Assembly: GCF_048323675.1 (NCBI RefSeq) | Contig: NZ_JBLWFK010000005.1 | Location: 1-64,000, forward strand | DNA from: Mangrovimicrobium sp048323675 | GTDB taxonomy: Bacteria > Pseudomonadota > Gammaproteobacteria > Pseudomonadales > Halieaceae | Direction: 5' to 3' | DNA length: 64,000 nt | Shown here: piece after piece, positions 26,373-36,353 of the stretch | Numbering within the stretch: the first letter of the stretch is position 1 | How the letters are laid out: every line of letters begins with the position of its first letter | Program-made: the position numbers and the translations under genes | Notes under the pieces: generated by a model | The model's database searches: none | The model's input: the letters and a program-made list of their open reading frames with translations, nothing else | Told to the model about the DNA's origin: nothing

Positions 26373-28826
26373 ATGACGCCGACTATCTGCGGCCTGTACA
26401 AGGAAATTCGTCCCATCAGCAGTCACCCACCCAACTGGGACAGCGTCGAGGCACTGTTCAACCGGGCGCTGGAACTACCCGCAGCGCAGCGTCCGCAATT
26501 CCTGGAGGAAGCCTGCGCGGGCGATGCCGGCCTGCGCGAGGCAGTCGAAACACTGCTGGCCCACGACGGGACGGACGACATCGGGGCGGACATCGTCAGC
26601 GAGGCCGCCCGGCTTTTCGTCCACGCTCCGGCACTGGGCCAGGGCACCGTGATCGGCGCCTACCGTATCCTCGACACCCTCGGCCAGGGCGGCATGGGCG
26701 ATGTCTACCTCGCGGAACGCTCGGACCAGGCGTTCAGCAAGCAGGTGGCGATCAAGCTGATCCGCACCCGGCTGTACGGTGGCGACGATGCCGCCGCCCG
26801 GTTTGCCGCCGAGCGGCAGATTCTCGCCACCCTGGAGCATCCCAATATCGCCCGCCTGCTGGATGGCGGCAGTACCGCAGACGGCACCCCCTACCTGGTC
26901 ATGGAGTATATCCAGGGCCTGCCGATCGACGTGTTCTGCGAACGCCACAAGCTCGATTTGCGCCAGCGCCTGCAGCTGTTCCGCCGGGTCTGCGGCGCAG
27001 TGGACTACGCCCACCAGCACCTGGTGGTGCACCGGGACATCAAGCCCTCGAACATCCTGGTGAACGCCGCCGGCGAGCCGCGCCTGCTGGACTTCGGCAT
27101 TGCCAAGATACTCGACCAGTCCCGCGTGGATGCGAGCCAGCCACAGACCGCGGTGGCCGAGCGGCTGCTGACGCCGCACTATTCCAGCCCGGAGCAATTG
27201 CGCGGCGAGGCGGTCAGCACCGCCAGCGACGTCTATGCCCTCGGCGTCGTGCTCTACGAATTGCTCACCGGACACCGCCCCTTCGAGCGGGAGGACATCC
27301 CCGACCACGCGGTCATTCGCGCGATCCTCGAGGACAGCCCGACCGCGCCCAGCCAGACACGCACGCGAACGCGCGGCGGGCCGGGAGCGGACAGGACCGG
27401 GCCGGAGCCCATGCCCGGGTACTGGCCCCGGCAACTGAAAGGCGACCTCGACAATATCTGCCTGATGGCCCTGCGCCGGGAACCGGACCGGCGCTACCCC
27501 AGCGCCGCCCTGCTCGGCCAGGATATCGACAACTACCTGGCACGGCGCCCGGTGCGCGCCCGGCCCGCCTCCTTCGGCTATGTCGCCTCCCGGTTTATCG
27601 CCCGCAACCGGGTCGCCAGTGCCGCCATGTGCCTGCTCGCGCTGTCCATCACGGTTTCCGGGGCGATACTGGTAAAGCAGGCGGAAAGCCTGCGCCAGCA
27701 GCGCGACCTGGCCCGGCAACAACTGCAGCGGGCCGGGGCCATTTCCGGCTTCCTCGAGGATATGTTCCAGGGCGTGGACCCGGAGCGGGCCCAGGGCCGG
27801 GAAATCAGCGTGCGGGAAATCCTCGACAGCGCCTCGGGCCAGCTCGACACCCCGGTGACCGACGCGCCGCGCCCCCCGGAGGTCACCGCCGCCCTGCAGC
27901 GGGTGATCGGCGCCTCCTATACCGCGCTGGCGCAACTGCCACAGGCCGAGGAGCACCTCGACGCCGCCATCCGCCTGCACCGCAGCGGAGAAGTGAACGA
28001 TACGCGGGAACAGATACTCGCCATGCTGGCCCTGGCAGACCTCTACAGCCTGCAATTCCGCAACGCGGAGAAACTGGAGCTGTCGCGGGAAGCGCTGGCG
28101 CTGGCCCGCCGGCTCGAACCGCCGGACCCGGCGCTCATCCTCGACGCCCTCAACCGTTACGCCGGGGCCCTGCATATGACCGGCAAGCTGGAGGCGTCAC
28201 TGGCGCAATTTGCCGAACTGTACCGGGAGACCGGGGCGCTTTACGGCCCGCAGCACCGCAACACCCTGACGGCACAGCTCAATATCGGGGTGCTCAACCA
28301 CTGGCTGGAGCGCTATGACCAGGCCCAGGCCTACTACCAGGCCTGCTACGACACCGGCCAGGCGGCACTCGGGGAGCGCCATCCCGTGACCATGAGCTGC
28401 CTTTCCGCCCTCGGTTCCGTGCTGGAGACGCGCGGGCACTACGCCGAGGCCGAGCCCCTGATCCGCCGGCATATCCCCCAGGCGACCGCGGTTTACGGCG
28501 CAGACCATCCGGTGACCCTGCGCTCCCGGCACAACTACGCCGACACCCTGCGCGGCCTGGGCCGCCTGCAGGAAGCGGAAGCAGAGTTCCTCACCGTGCT
28601 GGCGAGGCGCCGCGAGGTACTGGGCCGGGAGCATATCGAGACCCTGCAGACCCAGGCCAAACTGGCGCGGCTCTACCGCCAGCAGGGGCGCTTCGACGAG
28701 GCGCTGGCCCTGCTGGAGGACAGCTACCGGCTGCAATCGGAGCAGCTGGGTCCGCTACACCCGACCGCGCAGGTCACCCGCAAGATCCTCGACGAGACCT
28801 ACCGGGAGCTGGGGGAGCTAAAGTAG
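26373..28826 (+). CDS. Membrane Ser/Thr protein kinase with TPR sensor region
   Basis: An 817-residue protein. Residues 20-70 match the short N-terminal module common in ECF-linked kinases. The Hanks-type kinase domain (about 95-380) has GQGGMGDVYLAE, VAIKLI, VVHRDIKPSNIL, LLDFGIAK and YSSPEQL, all catalytic elements intact. One membrane helix (MCLLALSITVSGAILV, about 410-427) is followed by roughly 380 residues of TPR repeats, probably periplasmic. It is divergent from the ECF sigma gene, with which such kinases are known to work. The ligand sensed is unknown. Confidence 0.92.
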   Translation: MTPTICGLYKEIRPISSHPPNWDSVEALFNRALELPAAQRPQFLEEACAGDAGLREAVETLLAHDGTDDIGADIVSEAARLFVHAPALGQGTVIGAYRILDTLGQGGMGDVYLAERSDQAFSKQVAIKLIRTRLYGGDDAAARFAAERQILATLEHPNIARLLDGGSTADGTPYLVMEYIQGLPIDVFCERHKLDLRQRLQLFRRVCGAVDYAHQHLVVHRDIKPSNILVNAAGEPRLLDFGIAKILDQSRVDASQPQTAVAERLLTPHYSSPEQLRGEAVSTASDVYALGVVLYELLTGHRPFEREDIPDHAVIRAILEDSPTAPSQTRTRTRGGPGADRTGPEPMPGYWPRQLKGDLDNICLMALRREPDRRYPSAALLGQDIDNYLARRPVRARPASFGYVASRFIARNRVASAAMCLLALSITVSGAILVKQAESLRQQRDLARQQLQRAGAISGFLEDMFQGVDPERAQGREISVREILDSASGQLDTPVTDAPRPPEVTAALQRVIGASYTALAQLPQAEEHLDAAIRLHRSGEVNDTREQILAMLALADLYSLQFRNAEKLELSREALALARRLEPPDPALILDALNRYAGALHMTGKLEASLAQFAELYRETGALYGPQHRNTLTAQLNIGVLNHWLERYDQAQAYYQACYDTGQAALGERHPVTMSCLSALGSVLETRGHYAEAEPLIRRHIPQATAVYGADHPVTLRSRHNYADTLRGLGRLQEAEAEFLTVLARRREVLGREHIETLQTQAKLARLYRQQGRFDEALALLEDSYRLQSEQLGPLHPTAQVTRKILDETYRELGELK

Positions 28827-28853
28827 GACCAGGGTCAGGGACGGAGTGAGACC

Positions 28854-28883
28854 GGGGTCAGAGTCTTGACTCTGACCCCTTTT
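28854..28883 (+). terminator. Terminator built from a GGGGTCAGAG REP-like palindrome
   Basis: GGGGTCAGAGTC and GACTCTGACCCC form a perfect 12 bp stem with a 2-base loop, followed by TTTT. It ends the kinase transcript, convergent with thiI. The GGGGTCAGAG core also occurs at 43281, so it is probably a REP-like unit used as a terminator. Confidence 0.8.
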
Positions 28884-28899
28884 GTTTCGCCCCCTTTTA

Positions 28900-30360
28900 T
28901 TACTTCCGAAGTGCCGTGGGTGCGTAAACCTTCACCTGCAAACGCCCCTCGGCGAGCAGGTGGCTGGCGTGCAGGCGGCTCATCACACCCTTGCCGCAGT
29001 AGAGCATGTAGGTTTTATTGGCGGGCAGGTCGGCCGCCACGCTGTGCAGTTTGTAAAAGGGGATCCTGAGGACTTCGCCGCGCACCTGCAGGGGGGCGTT
29101 CTCCTCTTCCTCGGGGTGGCGGATATCAATGATCACGCTCTCGGCCAGCGGCACCGTGAGCACCTCAACCTCGCTGCGCTCCAGGTCTTCCTCCGCCAGC
29201 CGGTCGATACGCACCTTGCGGCTGTTGGCGACAGCGCGGTCGAGTATCGCCATGTCGAAGCGCGCCTCCTCGGCCTGCACCCGCTCCAGCCGCGCCCGGG
29301 TGGTGGGATTGACCGAGATGATGCCGCAGTATTCCGGCATATTGGCGGCGAACTCGCCGGTGCCGATATTGTTGGCCATGGCGACGATGTCCTCCTTGTC
29401 CGAGGCGATCAGCGGACGCAGCACCAGGCGCTCGGACACCTCGTCGATTACCGACAGGTTGCGCAGGGTCTGGCTGCTGACCTGGGCGACCGCCTCGCCG
29501 GTGACCAGGGCGTCCACTTCCAGTTCTTCGGCAATGCGGTTACCCACGCGCAGCATCATGCGCTTGAGGATAACCCCCATCTGGCTGTCCTCCACCCGGG
29601 TCAGCAGCTCCGCCACCACCTCCTCGAAGGGCACGCTGATGAACAGTACCCGCTGCTTGCAGCCGTACTTGTGCCAGAGGTAGAGAGCCACCTCCTTCAC
29701 CCCCAGTTCGTGGTCGCGGCCGCCGAGGTTGAAGAACAGGAAATGGGTGCGCATGCCCCGGCGCATGGTGAGGTAGCTGGCCACCGGCGAGTCGAAGCCG
29801 CCGGAGATCAGCGAGATCACCGGCTCGACGCTGCCCACCGGGTAGCCGCCGAGGCCCTTGTAGCGCTCGCCCACCACGAACAGGGTTTTCTTGCTGATCT
29901 CCAGCGCCACTTCGACGTCCGGGTTTTTCAGTTTCACGCCTGCCGCGCCGCTGCGGGCCAGCAGCGCGCCGCCCACCCCGCGCTCCACGTCCATGGAGGT
30001 GAAGTCGTGGTGGCCGTTGCGCTTGCAGCGCACCGCGAAGGTTTTGCCCTCCAGGCGGCTGGCGTAGACCGGCAGTACCGCGTCGGCGATGGCGTCCAGT
30101 TCGGGCAGGGGGTATTCCACCACTTCGAGGATAGCGTTGATGCCCGAGACACGCTGCATGGCCTCCACCAGCCGGGCACACAGCTCGCTGTCACCGGCCG
30201 TCAGTACTTCCAGCCGGTCCCAGCCGCGCTTGACCTGCACGGCGGGGTCGATTTCCGTGAGCACCGCTTTCAAGTTCTCGTGCAGGTGGGCTACAAAGCG
30301 CTTGCGCACCGGCTTGCTCTTGATGGTGATCTCGGGAAAGAACTTGACGATATATTTCAT
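28900..30360 (-). CDS. thiI: tRNA 4-thiouridine sulfurtransferase ThiI
   Basis: A 486-residue enzyme with an N-terminal ferredoxin-like/THUMP region, a PP-loop ATPase motif SGGFDSPVASYL, and a C-terminal rhodanese domain with YCGKGVMSRLHA carrying the persulfide Cys. It makes s4U8 in tRNA and, in rhodanese-bearing forms, also supplies sulfur for the thiamine thiazole. Length matches the long E. coli-type protein. ATG at 30360; a TATAAT -10 element lies 37 bases upstream. Confidence 0.96.
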   Translation of the reverse strand: MKYIVKFFPEITIKSKPVRKRFVAHLHENLKAVLTEIDPAVQVKRGWDRLEVLTAGDSELCARLVEAMQRVSGINAILEVVEYPLPELDAIADAVLPVYASRLEGKTFAVRCKRNGHHDFTSMDVERGVGGALLARSGAAGVKLKNPDVEVALEISKKTLFVVGERYKGLGGYPVGSVEPVISLISGGFDSPVASYLTMRRGMRTHFLFFNLGGRDHELGVKEVALYLWHKYGCKQRVLFISVPFEEVVAELLTRVEDSQMGVILKRMMLRVGNRIAEELEVDALVTGEAVAQVSSQTLRNLSVIDEVSERLVLRPLIASDKEDIVAMANNIGTGEFAANMPEYCGIISVNPTTRARLERVQAEEARFDMAILDRAVANSRKVRIDRLAEEDLERSEVEVLTVPLAESVIIDIRHPEEEENAPLQVRGEVLRIPFYKLHSVAADLPANKTYMLYCGKGVMSRLHASHLLAEGRLQVKVYAPTALRK

Positions 30361-30693
30361 TGCGGGGGGGCTAGTGTCGAGTCCATGGGGCTGCGTATTA
30401 TACGGAACTCGCGGCGCGAATCACGTCGCGCGACCGCCACCTCCAGGTTGCCAGCGAGCACGGCACAGCAACGTGTAATGGACGCCTGTAATGGTGCGAT
30501 ATGCCAGGCAGGACTGGAAACAACGATTATATATCGACGCCTTGCATATGCTTGCGTGAACCACCCCGTCGGCGGATCTCTTGCTATTCTTGAGTCTGCC
30601 GAACAGTTTCGGTCGGCCCCCGGCGCCGATCCGGAAGTCCTGTGCACGCAGGCCGGCATGCAGTCCCGTATTTAATCCCATGGAGGAACCAAG
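30361..30693. other. thiI-glnA divergent intergenic region
   Basis: 333 bases without a gene. Seen here: a thiI -10 box (30397-30402), a single NtrC-like half site TGGTGCG (30492-30498), and a weak GG-N10-GC pattern ending in CTTGCT (30570-30585) that could be a sigma-54 promoter for glnA. No complete NtrC site like those upstream of ntrB and GSII is present. A strong SD (GGAGG) precedes glnA. Confidence 0.4.
30397..30402 (-). promoter_or_regulatory. Putative -10 box for thiI
   Basis: A perfect TATAAT on the minus strand, 37 bases before the thiI start. The -35 region is poor, so this is tentative. Confidence 0.4.
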
Positions 30694-32100
30694 ATGTCAG
30701 AGCAAACTCTGAACCTGATCACCGAAAATGAAGCGCGCTGGGTCGATCTGCGCTTCACCGACACCCGCGGCAAAGAGCAGCACGTTACCCTCCCCTCCAA
30801 GGAGATCGACGAGGAGTTCTTCGAAGAGGGCAAGATGTTCGACGGCTCCTCCATCGCCGGCTGGAAAGGCATCAATGAGTCCGACATGATCCTCATGCCC
30901 GACGACAGCACCTCCATCCTCGACCCGTTTACCGACGATACCACCGTGATCCTGCGCTGCACCGTGGTCGAACCCTCCACCATGCAGGGTTACGACCGCG
31001 ACCCGCGCTCCGTCGCCACCCGCGCCGAGGAATACCTCAAATCCACCGGCATCGGCGACACCGCCTACTTCGGTCCGGAACCCGAGTTCTTCGTGTTCGA
31101 CGACATCAAGTGGAAAGTCGACATGTCCGGCGCCAGCTACCAGATTCACTCCGAGGAAGCGGCCTGGGTATCCAACCACCAGTTCGAGGAAGGCAACATC
31201 GGTCACCGCCCCGGCGTCAAGGGCGGTTACTTCCCGGTGCCCCCGGTCGATTCGCTGCACGATATCCGCGCCGCCATGTGTACCGCGATGGAACAGATGG
31301 GCCTGGACGTGGAAGTACACCACCACGAAGTGGGCACCGCCGGCCAGTGTGAGATCGGCGTACGCTTCAACACCCTGGTGAAGAAAGGCGACGACGTCCA
31401 GATCACCAAGTACTGCGTCCACAACGTGGCCCACGCCTATGGCAAAACCGCCACCTTCATGCCCAAGCCGATCGTCGGCGACAACGGCTCCGGCATGCAT
31501 GTGCACCAGTCGATATCCAAGGACGGCGTCAACGTGTTCGCGGGCGATAGCTACGCGGGCCTGTCCGAGGAAGCGCTCTACTACATCGGCGGCATCATCA
31601 AGCACGCCCGTGCTTTGAACGCCTTCACCAACGCGTCCACCAACTCCTACAAGCGCCTGGTACCCGGCTTCGAGGCCCCGGTGATGCTGGCCTACTCCGC
31701 CCGCAACCGCTCCGCCTCCATCCGCATCCCCTACGAGCCGAGCCCCCGGGGCAAGCGCATCGAGGTGCGCTTCCCCGACCCGTCCGCCAATCCCTACCTG
31801 GCCTTCGCGGCCATGCTGATGGCGGGTATCGACGGCATCCAGAACAAGATCCACCCCGGCGACGCGGCGGACAAGGACCTCTACGACCTGCCCAAGGAAG
31901 AGGCCCTGGCCATCCCGACCGTATGCTCCAGCCTGGAAATGGCGCTGGAAGCACTGGATGCGGACCGCGCCTTCCTCACCGCCGGCGGCGTGTTCTCCGA
32001 CGACACCATCGACGCCTACATCGAGCTGAAGAAAGGCGAGATCGAGCGCCTGAACATGACCACCCACCCGGTCGAGTTCGACATGTACTACTCTGTCTGA
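30694..32100 (+). CDS. glnA: Glutamine synthetase type I
   Basis: A 468-residue dodecamer-type GSI that makes glutamine from glutamate, ammonia and ATP. Signatures: FDGSSIAGWKGINESDM, the ATP loop KPIVGDNGSGMHVHQS and NRSASIRIP. DLYDLPKEEA carries the Tyr that is adenylylated in the GSI-beta group, so activity is probably tuned by GlnE. The start follows a strong GGAGG. An intrinsic terminator follows, so it is transcribed alone; ntrBC lies 1.1 kb downstream. The window also encodes a GSII enzyme. Confidence 0.98.
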   Translation: MSEQTLNLITENEARWVDLRFTDTRGKEQHVTLPSKEIDEEFFEEGKMFDGSSIAGWKGINESDMILMPDDSTSILDPFTDDTTVILRCTVVEPSTMQGYDRDPRSVATRAEEYLKSTGIGDTAYFGPEPEFFVFDDIKWKVDMSGASYQIHSEEAAWVSNHQFEEGNIGHRPGVKGGYFPVPPVDSLHDIRAAMCTAMEQMGLDVEVHHHEVGTAGQCEIGVRFNTLVKKGDDVQITKYCVHNVAHAYGKTATFMPKPIVGDNGSGMHVHQSISKDGVNVFAGDSYAGLSEEALYYIGGIIKHARALNAFTNASTNSYKRLVPGFEAPVMLAYSARNRSASIRIPYEPSPRGKRIEVRFPDPSANPYLAFAAMLMAGIDGIQNKIHPGDAADKDLYDLPKEEALAIPTVCSSLEMALEALDADRAFLTAGGVFSDDTIDAYIELKKGEIERLNMTTHPVEFDMYYSV

Positions 32101-32116
32101 GGCTTCGCCTTGAACC

Positions 32117-32147
32117 AAAAAAGCCCGCTCACCGAGCGGGCTTTTTT
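32117..32147 (+). terminator. glnA terminator
   Basis: GCCCGCTC-ACC-GAGCGGGC stem followed by TTTTTT, with an A-run on the other side. It starts 17 bases after the glnA stop. Confidence 0.95.
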
Positions 32148-32278
32148 GTTGCGGCCGGAAATGTTGCTGCCGATGACCCGCCTGGGCGGCACCCTGGCAA
32201 GACACGCTGACCGGACGGCCAGATTAGCTAAAAAGGAAACGAGCTTTAACAAAATGATGGAGTTATCTCGGCTTTACT

Positions 32279-32320
32279 ATTCCCGACGCGACAGGCTAAG
32301 GATTTCTCCTTAGTGGGAAT
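32279..32320 (+). promoter_or_regulatory. Nested stem-loop in the leader of the DUF4124 gene
   Basis: ATTCCC pairs with GGGAAT, enclosing a perfect CTAAGGA-TTTC-TCCTTAG hairpin. It lies 68 bases before the start codon, and no T run follows, so it is not an obvious terminator. It may be an mRNA leader structure or operator. Function unknown. Confidence 0.4.
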
Positions 32321-32387
32321 TTCTGTGGGTACTGCACGTGACAGAGGCTATGCTTTAGTACACCACTGCATTTTTTGGAGATGCTGC

Positions 32388-32921
32388 ATGCGTTTTCCGG
32401 TTTTTGCCCTCCTGCTCCCCCTGGCCCTGGCCGCACTGGAAACGCAGGCGCAATCCCAGGTCTACAAGACCACCGACAAGGACGGCAACGTCGTCTTCAC
32501 CGACCAACCCCCGGCGGACGACTCCATCAGTGAAAAGGTGGACATCCCACCGGTCAATACGGCCCCTGCTACCGCGATCACCAGCAGGCCGCCACCCGCC
32601 GCCAGGACTGTGCAGGGGGAGGCAATCCTGCCCACGGTAAAGATCACCGCACCTGAAAACGAAACGACTATCCCCATGGGCGGTGGCGAGTTTGGCGTTT
32701 TTGCCTCGGTGTCCCCACCCCTGGATTCCGGCCAGAGCCTGCAACTGCGCATCGACGGCAAGCCCTGGGGAGACCCGCAGACCGGCGGCGCCTGGCAGCT
32801 CAGCAACGTCTTCCGCGGCGCGCACGACCTGACTGTCGAGCTAATCGACAGCGACGGGGAAGTGCTCTCCACCTCGCCGGGCGTGCGCGTTTATGTGATG
32901 CGCCCCTCGGTGCTGAACTAG
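32388..32921 (+). CDS. Secreted DUF4124-domain protein
   Basis: A 177-residue protein with a signal peptide (MRFPVFALLLPLALAALETQAQ) and, directly after, the DUF4124 pattern QVYKTTDKDGNVVFTDQPP. The C-terminal half (VKITAPENETTIPMGGGEF to VRVYVMRP) looks like an Ig-like beta domain. ATG 32388 has GGAG 8-10 bases upstream; the frame is open further upstream but would bury the signal peptide. Such proteins recur between glnA and ntrB in related bacteria. No enzymatic function is known. Confidence 0.85.
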   Translation: MRFPVFALLLPLALAALETQAQSQVYKTTDKDGNVVFTDQPPADDSISEKVDIPPVNTAPATAITSRPPPAARTVQGEAILPTVKITAPENETTIPMGGGEFGVFASVSPPLDSGQSLQLRIDGKPWGDPQTGGAWQLSNVFRGAHDLTVELIDSDGEVLSTSPGVRVYVMRPSVLN

Positions 32922-32986
32922 GCTGGGGCACACCACGCGCGCTCAACGGCAGCCGCGCCCCTTACTGGACACCCGCCCCAAACTAT

Positions 32987-33003
32987 TGCACCATAATAGT
33001 GCG
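32987..33003 (+). promoter_or_regulatory. NtrC-binding site upstream of ntrB
   Basis: TGCACCA-TAA-TAGTGCG matches the NtrC consensus TGCACCA-N3-TGGTGCA at 12 of 14 positions. Its centre lies 170 bases before the -12 GC of the sigma-54 promoter at 33151, suiting a remote enhancer. It implies autoregulation of ntrBC. Confidence 0.65.
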
Positions 33004-33150
33004 ACAGAGTGAGGGCGAGGGCCGCCCCCACCCCCCTGCCAGAAACAAAACTAGCAATATTGCCTGAAAACATCGCGATAGTTAGCACTAACATACCCCA
33101 TCCGCACCAGTTTCAGGCAAATTTTCAATTATCGGGGAACCTGCCTCTTT

Positions 33151-33168
33151 TTGGCTCTATTTTTGCTT
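33151..33168 (+). promoter_or_regulatory. Sigma-54 promoter of ntrBC
   Basis: TTGGCTCTATTTTTGCTT has the GG-N10-GC spacing and the TTTGCTT -12 element of RpoN promoters. Transcription would begin near 33178. That leaves too little leader for an ATG at 33181 and favours the start at 33223. Confidence 0.65.
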
Positions 33169-33222
33169 TCCCGATGACGAATGAGCGCAGTTAACCTACA
33201 AACCGAGCACGTGGCAGGCACC

Positions 33223-34276
33223 ATGCCGAAGCACAGGGACATTCTCGACAACCTCAGCACGGCCGTGGTCACCCTCGACGCCGACATGCAGGTCCTGTCG
33301 ATGAACAACTCTGGTGAAGTACTCCTGGAGACCTCCGAAGCCCGTTGTGTCGGGCACGGCCTCGATCGCCTGGTGGCCCACCCCGAAACCCTGGCCACGG
33401 TGCTGGAACAGGTCATCCGGACCCGCAGCCCCCTGGCGCGACGCAGCATGCCCCTGATCCTGCACAGCGGACGTGAAATCCACGCCGACCTGATGCTGAC
33501 ACCCGTCTCCGAGGATGCAGGCAGCTTCCTGCTGCTGGAAATCCAGCCTGTGGACCGCCTACTGCGCATCAGCCGCGAGGAAAACATCCACCACGCCCAG
33601 GAAACCACCCGCGAGATGCTCCGCGGCCTCGCCCACGAGATCAAGAACCCCCTCGGGGGTGTGCGCGGCGCCGCCCAACTGCTGGCCCGGGAACTGCCCG
33701 ACGAGGATCTCGCCGAGTACACCACTATTATCATTCGCGAGGCCGATCGCCTGCGCGACCTGGTCGACAGGCTGCTCGGCCCCAACCAGCAGCTGGACCA
33801 GCGCAAGCTGAACATCCACGAGGTGCTCGAGCATGTGCGCAACCTGCTGCTGGCGGAGACCGACAACCGCATTACCCTGGTCCGCGATTACGACCCGAGC
33901 CTGCCCGAACTGGTTGGCGATCGCAGCCAGCTCATCCAGGCAGTACTGAACATCGTGCGCAACGCGCTGCAGGCAGCCGAGAACGTCGACGACTGTGTGA
34001 TTACCCTGCGCAGCCGCCCCCAGCGCCAGCTCACCATCGGCCGTACCCGCCACCGCGTGGTCTGCCGGCTGGACATCGAGGACAACGGCCCGGGGATTCC
34101 CGAGGACCTGCTGCCAAGCATTTTCATGCCCATGGTCACCGGAAGGGCCGAGGGCACGGGACTGGGCCTGACTATCGCCCAGTCCATCATCACCCGCCAC
34201 GGCGGAATGCTGGGTTGCACCAGCGAACCGGGAATGACCCGCTTCACCATCTATTTGCCAATGGAAACTTCGCATC

Positions 34277-34284
<8 letters not shown>
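33223..34284 (+). CDS. ntrB: Nitrogen regulation sensor kinase NtrB
   Basis: A 353-residue soluble histidine kinase. An N-terminal PAS domain (DNLSTAVVTLDADMQVLSMN) is followed by the H-box RGLAHEIKNPLGGVRGAAQ, then the N, G1 (DNGPGIPEDLL) and G2 (GTGLGLTIAQ) boxes. It phosphorylates or dephosphorylates NtrC according to PII and glutamine status. Start ATG 33223 (MPKHRDILDNLS) is chosen over ATG 33181 because NtrB proteins have only a short lead before the PAS strand and a sigma-54 promoter ends just before 33181; the longer form (367 residues) cannot be excluded. It overlaps ntrC by 8 bases. Confidence 0.93.
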
Positions 34285-35686
<1,402 letters not shown>

Positions 35687-35791
35687 GTCCTCGGGTTTGT
35701 ATGAGCCCCGAGGTTTTCTGATTCCTCGCATGAGACTGCGCTTCTACTGAATTTTTGCCGCGGTACGTCAAGTCCGCGGCTTTTTCTTATA

Positions 35792-35894
35792 GTGCTTCGG
35801 GTCCACGAGGCTCGGATTGGGTGCTTCGGGTCTACGAGGCTCGGATTGGGTGCTTCGGGTCTACGAGGCTCGGATTGGGTGCTTCGGGTCCACG
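35792..35894. repeat. 29 bp tandem repeat (3.5 units)
   Basis: The unit GTGCTTCGGGTCTACGAGG plus CTCGGATTGG occurs three times and half of a fourth; the first and last units have TCC where the middle ones have TCT. The units are contiguous without spacers, so it is not a CRISPR. It is the first part of a 667-base gene-free island (35687-36353). Confidence 0.92.
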
Positions 35895-35900
35895 GCCTGC

Positions 35901-36002
35901 CCGCAGGGTATGGCCTCCCGAAAAACGCAAAAGCGCCATCCCTGGCAGCTCGGCCTCGGCCATCCATGGCCTCGGACGTTTTCGGGAGGCCATACCCTGC
36001 GG
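35901..36002. repeat. Nested palindromic element, copy 4
   Basis: The arms CCGCAGGGTATGGCCTCCCG and CGGGAGGCCATACCCTGCGG are perfectly complementary and unrelated in sequence to the other copies' arms. The interior keeps the family plan: A-run then AAAAGCGCC, a CCATCCCTGG segment, CTCGG and the palindrome GGCCATCCATGGCC. Orientation matches copies 2 and 5. Confidence 0.85.
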
Positions 36003-36027
36003 ACAGTCCTCTACGCTGCCATATTTT

Positions 36028-36083
36028 CACTCCGGCACTCCGGCACTCCGGTACTCCGGTACTCCGGTACTTCGGTACTTCGG
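36028..36083. repeat. 8 bp tandem repeat (7 units)
   Basis: Seven contiguous units of the pattern (C/T)ACT(C/T)CGG, drifting from CACTCCGG through TACTCCGG to TACTTCGG. It lies between palindromic copies 4 and 3. Confidence 0.92.
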
Positions 36084-36141
36084 ACACGATTACAACCGAA
36101 GTTTTGCCCCGCATCAGGATTGGAAACGCGCTCCGCAGGTA

Positions 36142-36259
36142 GAGTGTGAGCCGGAATGTTCCCGCTGGAACCGTGTGGCGACAGGACGTCGCCACCCGAG
36201 CCTGCACATGGATGTGCGCTTTTTGGCGTGTTCCAGCGGGAACATTCCGGATCGCGCTC
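36142..36259. repeat. Nested palindromic element, copy 3
   Basis: The outer arms (36142-36171 and 36230-36259) match at about 27 of 30 positions around CCGGAATGTTCCCGCTGGAAC. That differs from copy 1 at several positions, always with the partner arm changed to match. Inner hairpins are GGCGACAGGACGTCGCC and GCACATGGATGTGC; left end GAGTGTGA, right end TCGCGCTC. Both this copy and copy 1 are preceded by GGTA. Confidence 0.87.
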
Positions 36260-36353
36260 GGGAAGCTATCCCCACAACCGTTATCACCGAACCCGACAAT
36301 GAAAACCAGCCCCGGAACTTCCCGTCCCGGCAGCCTATGGCTAAAATCCCGCG

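Noticed and set aside
35792..35894. Possible CRISPR array because of repeated 29-base units
   Set aside because: The units are contiguous, with no variable spacers, and no cas gene is present.
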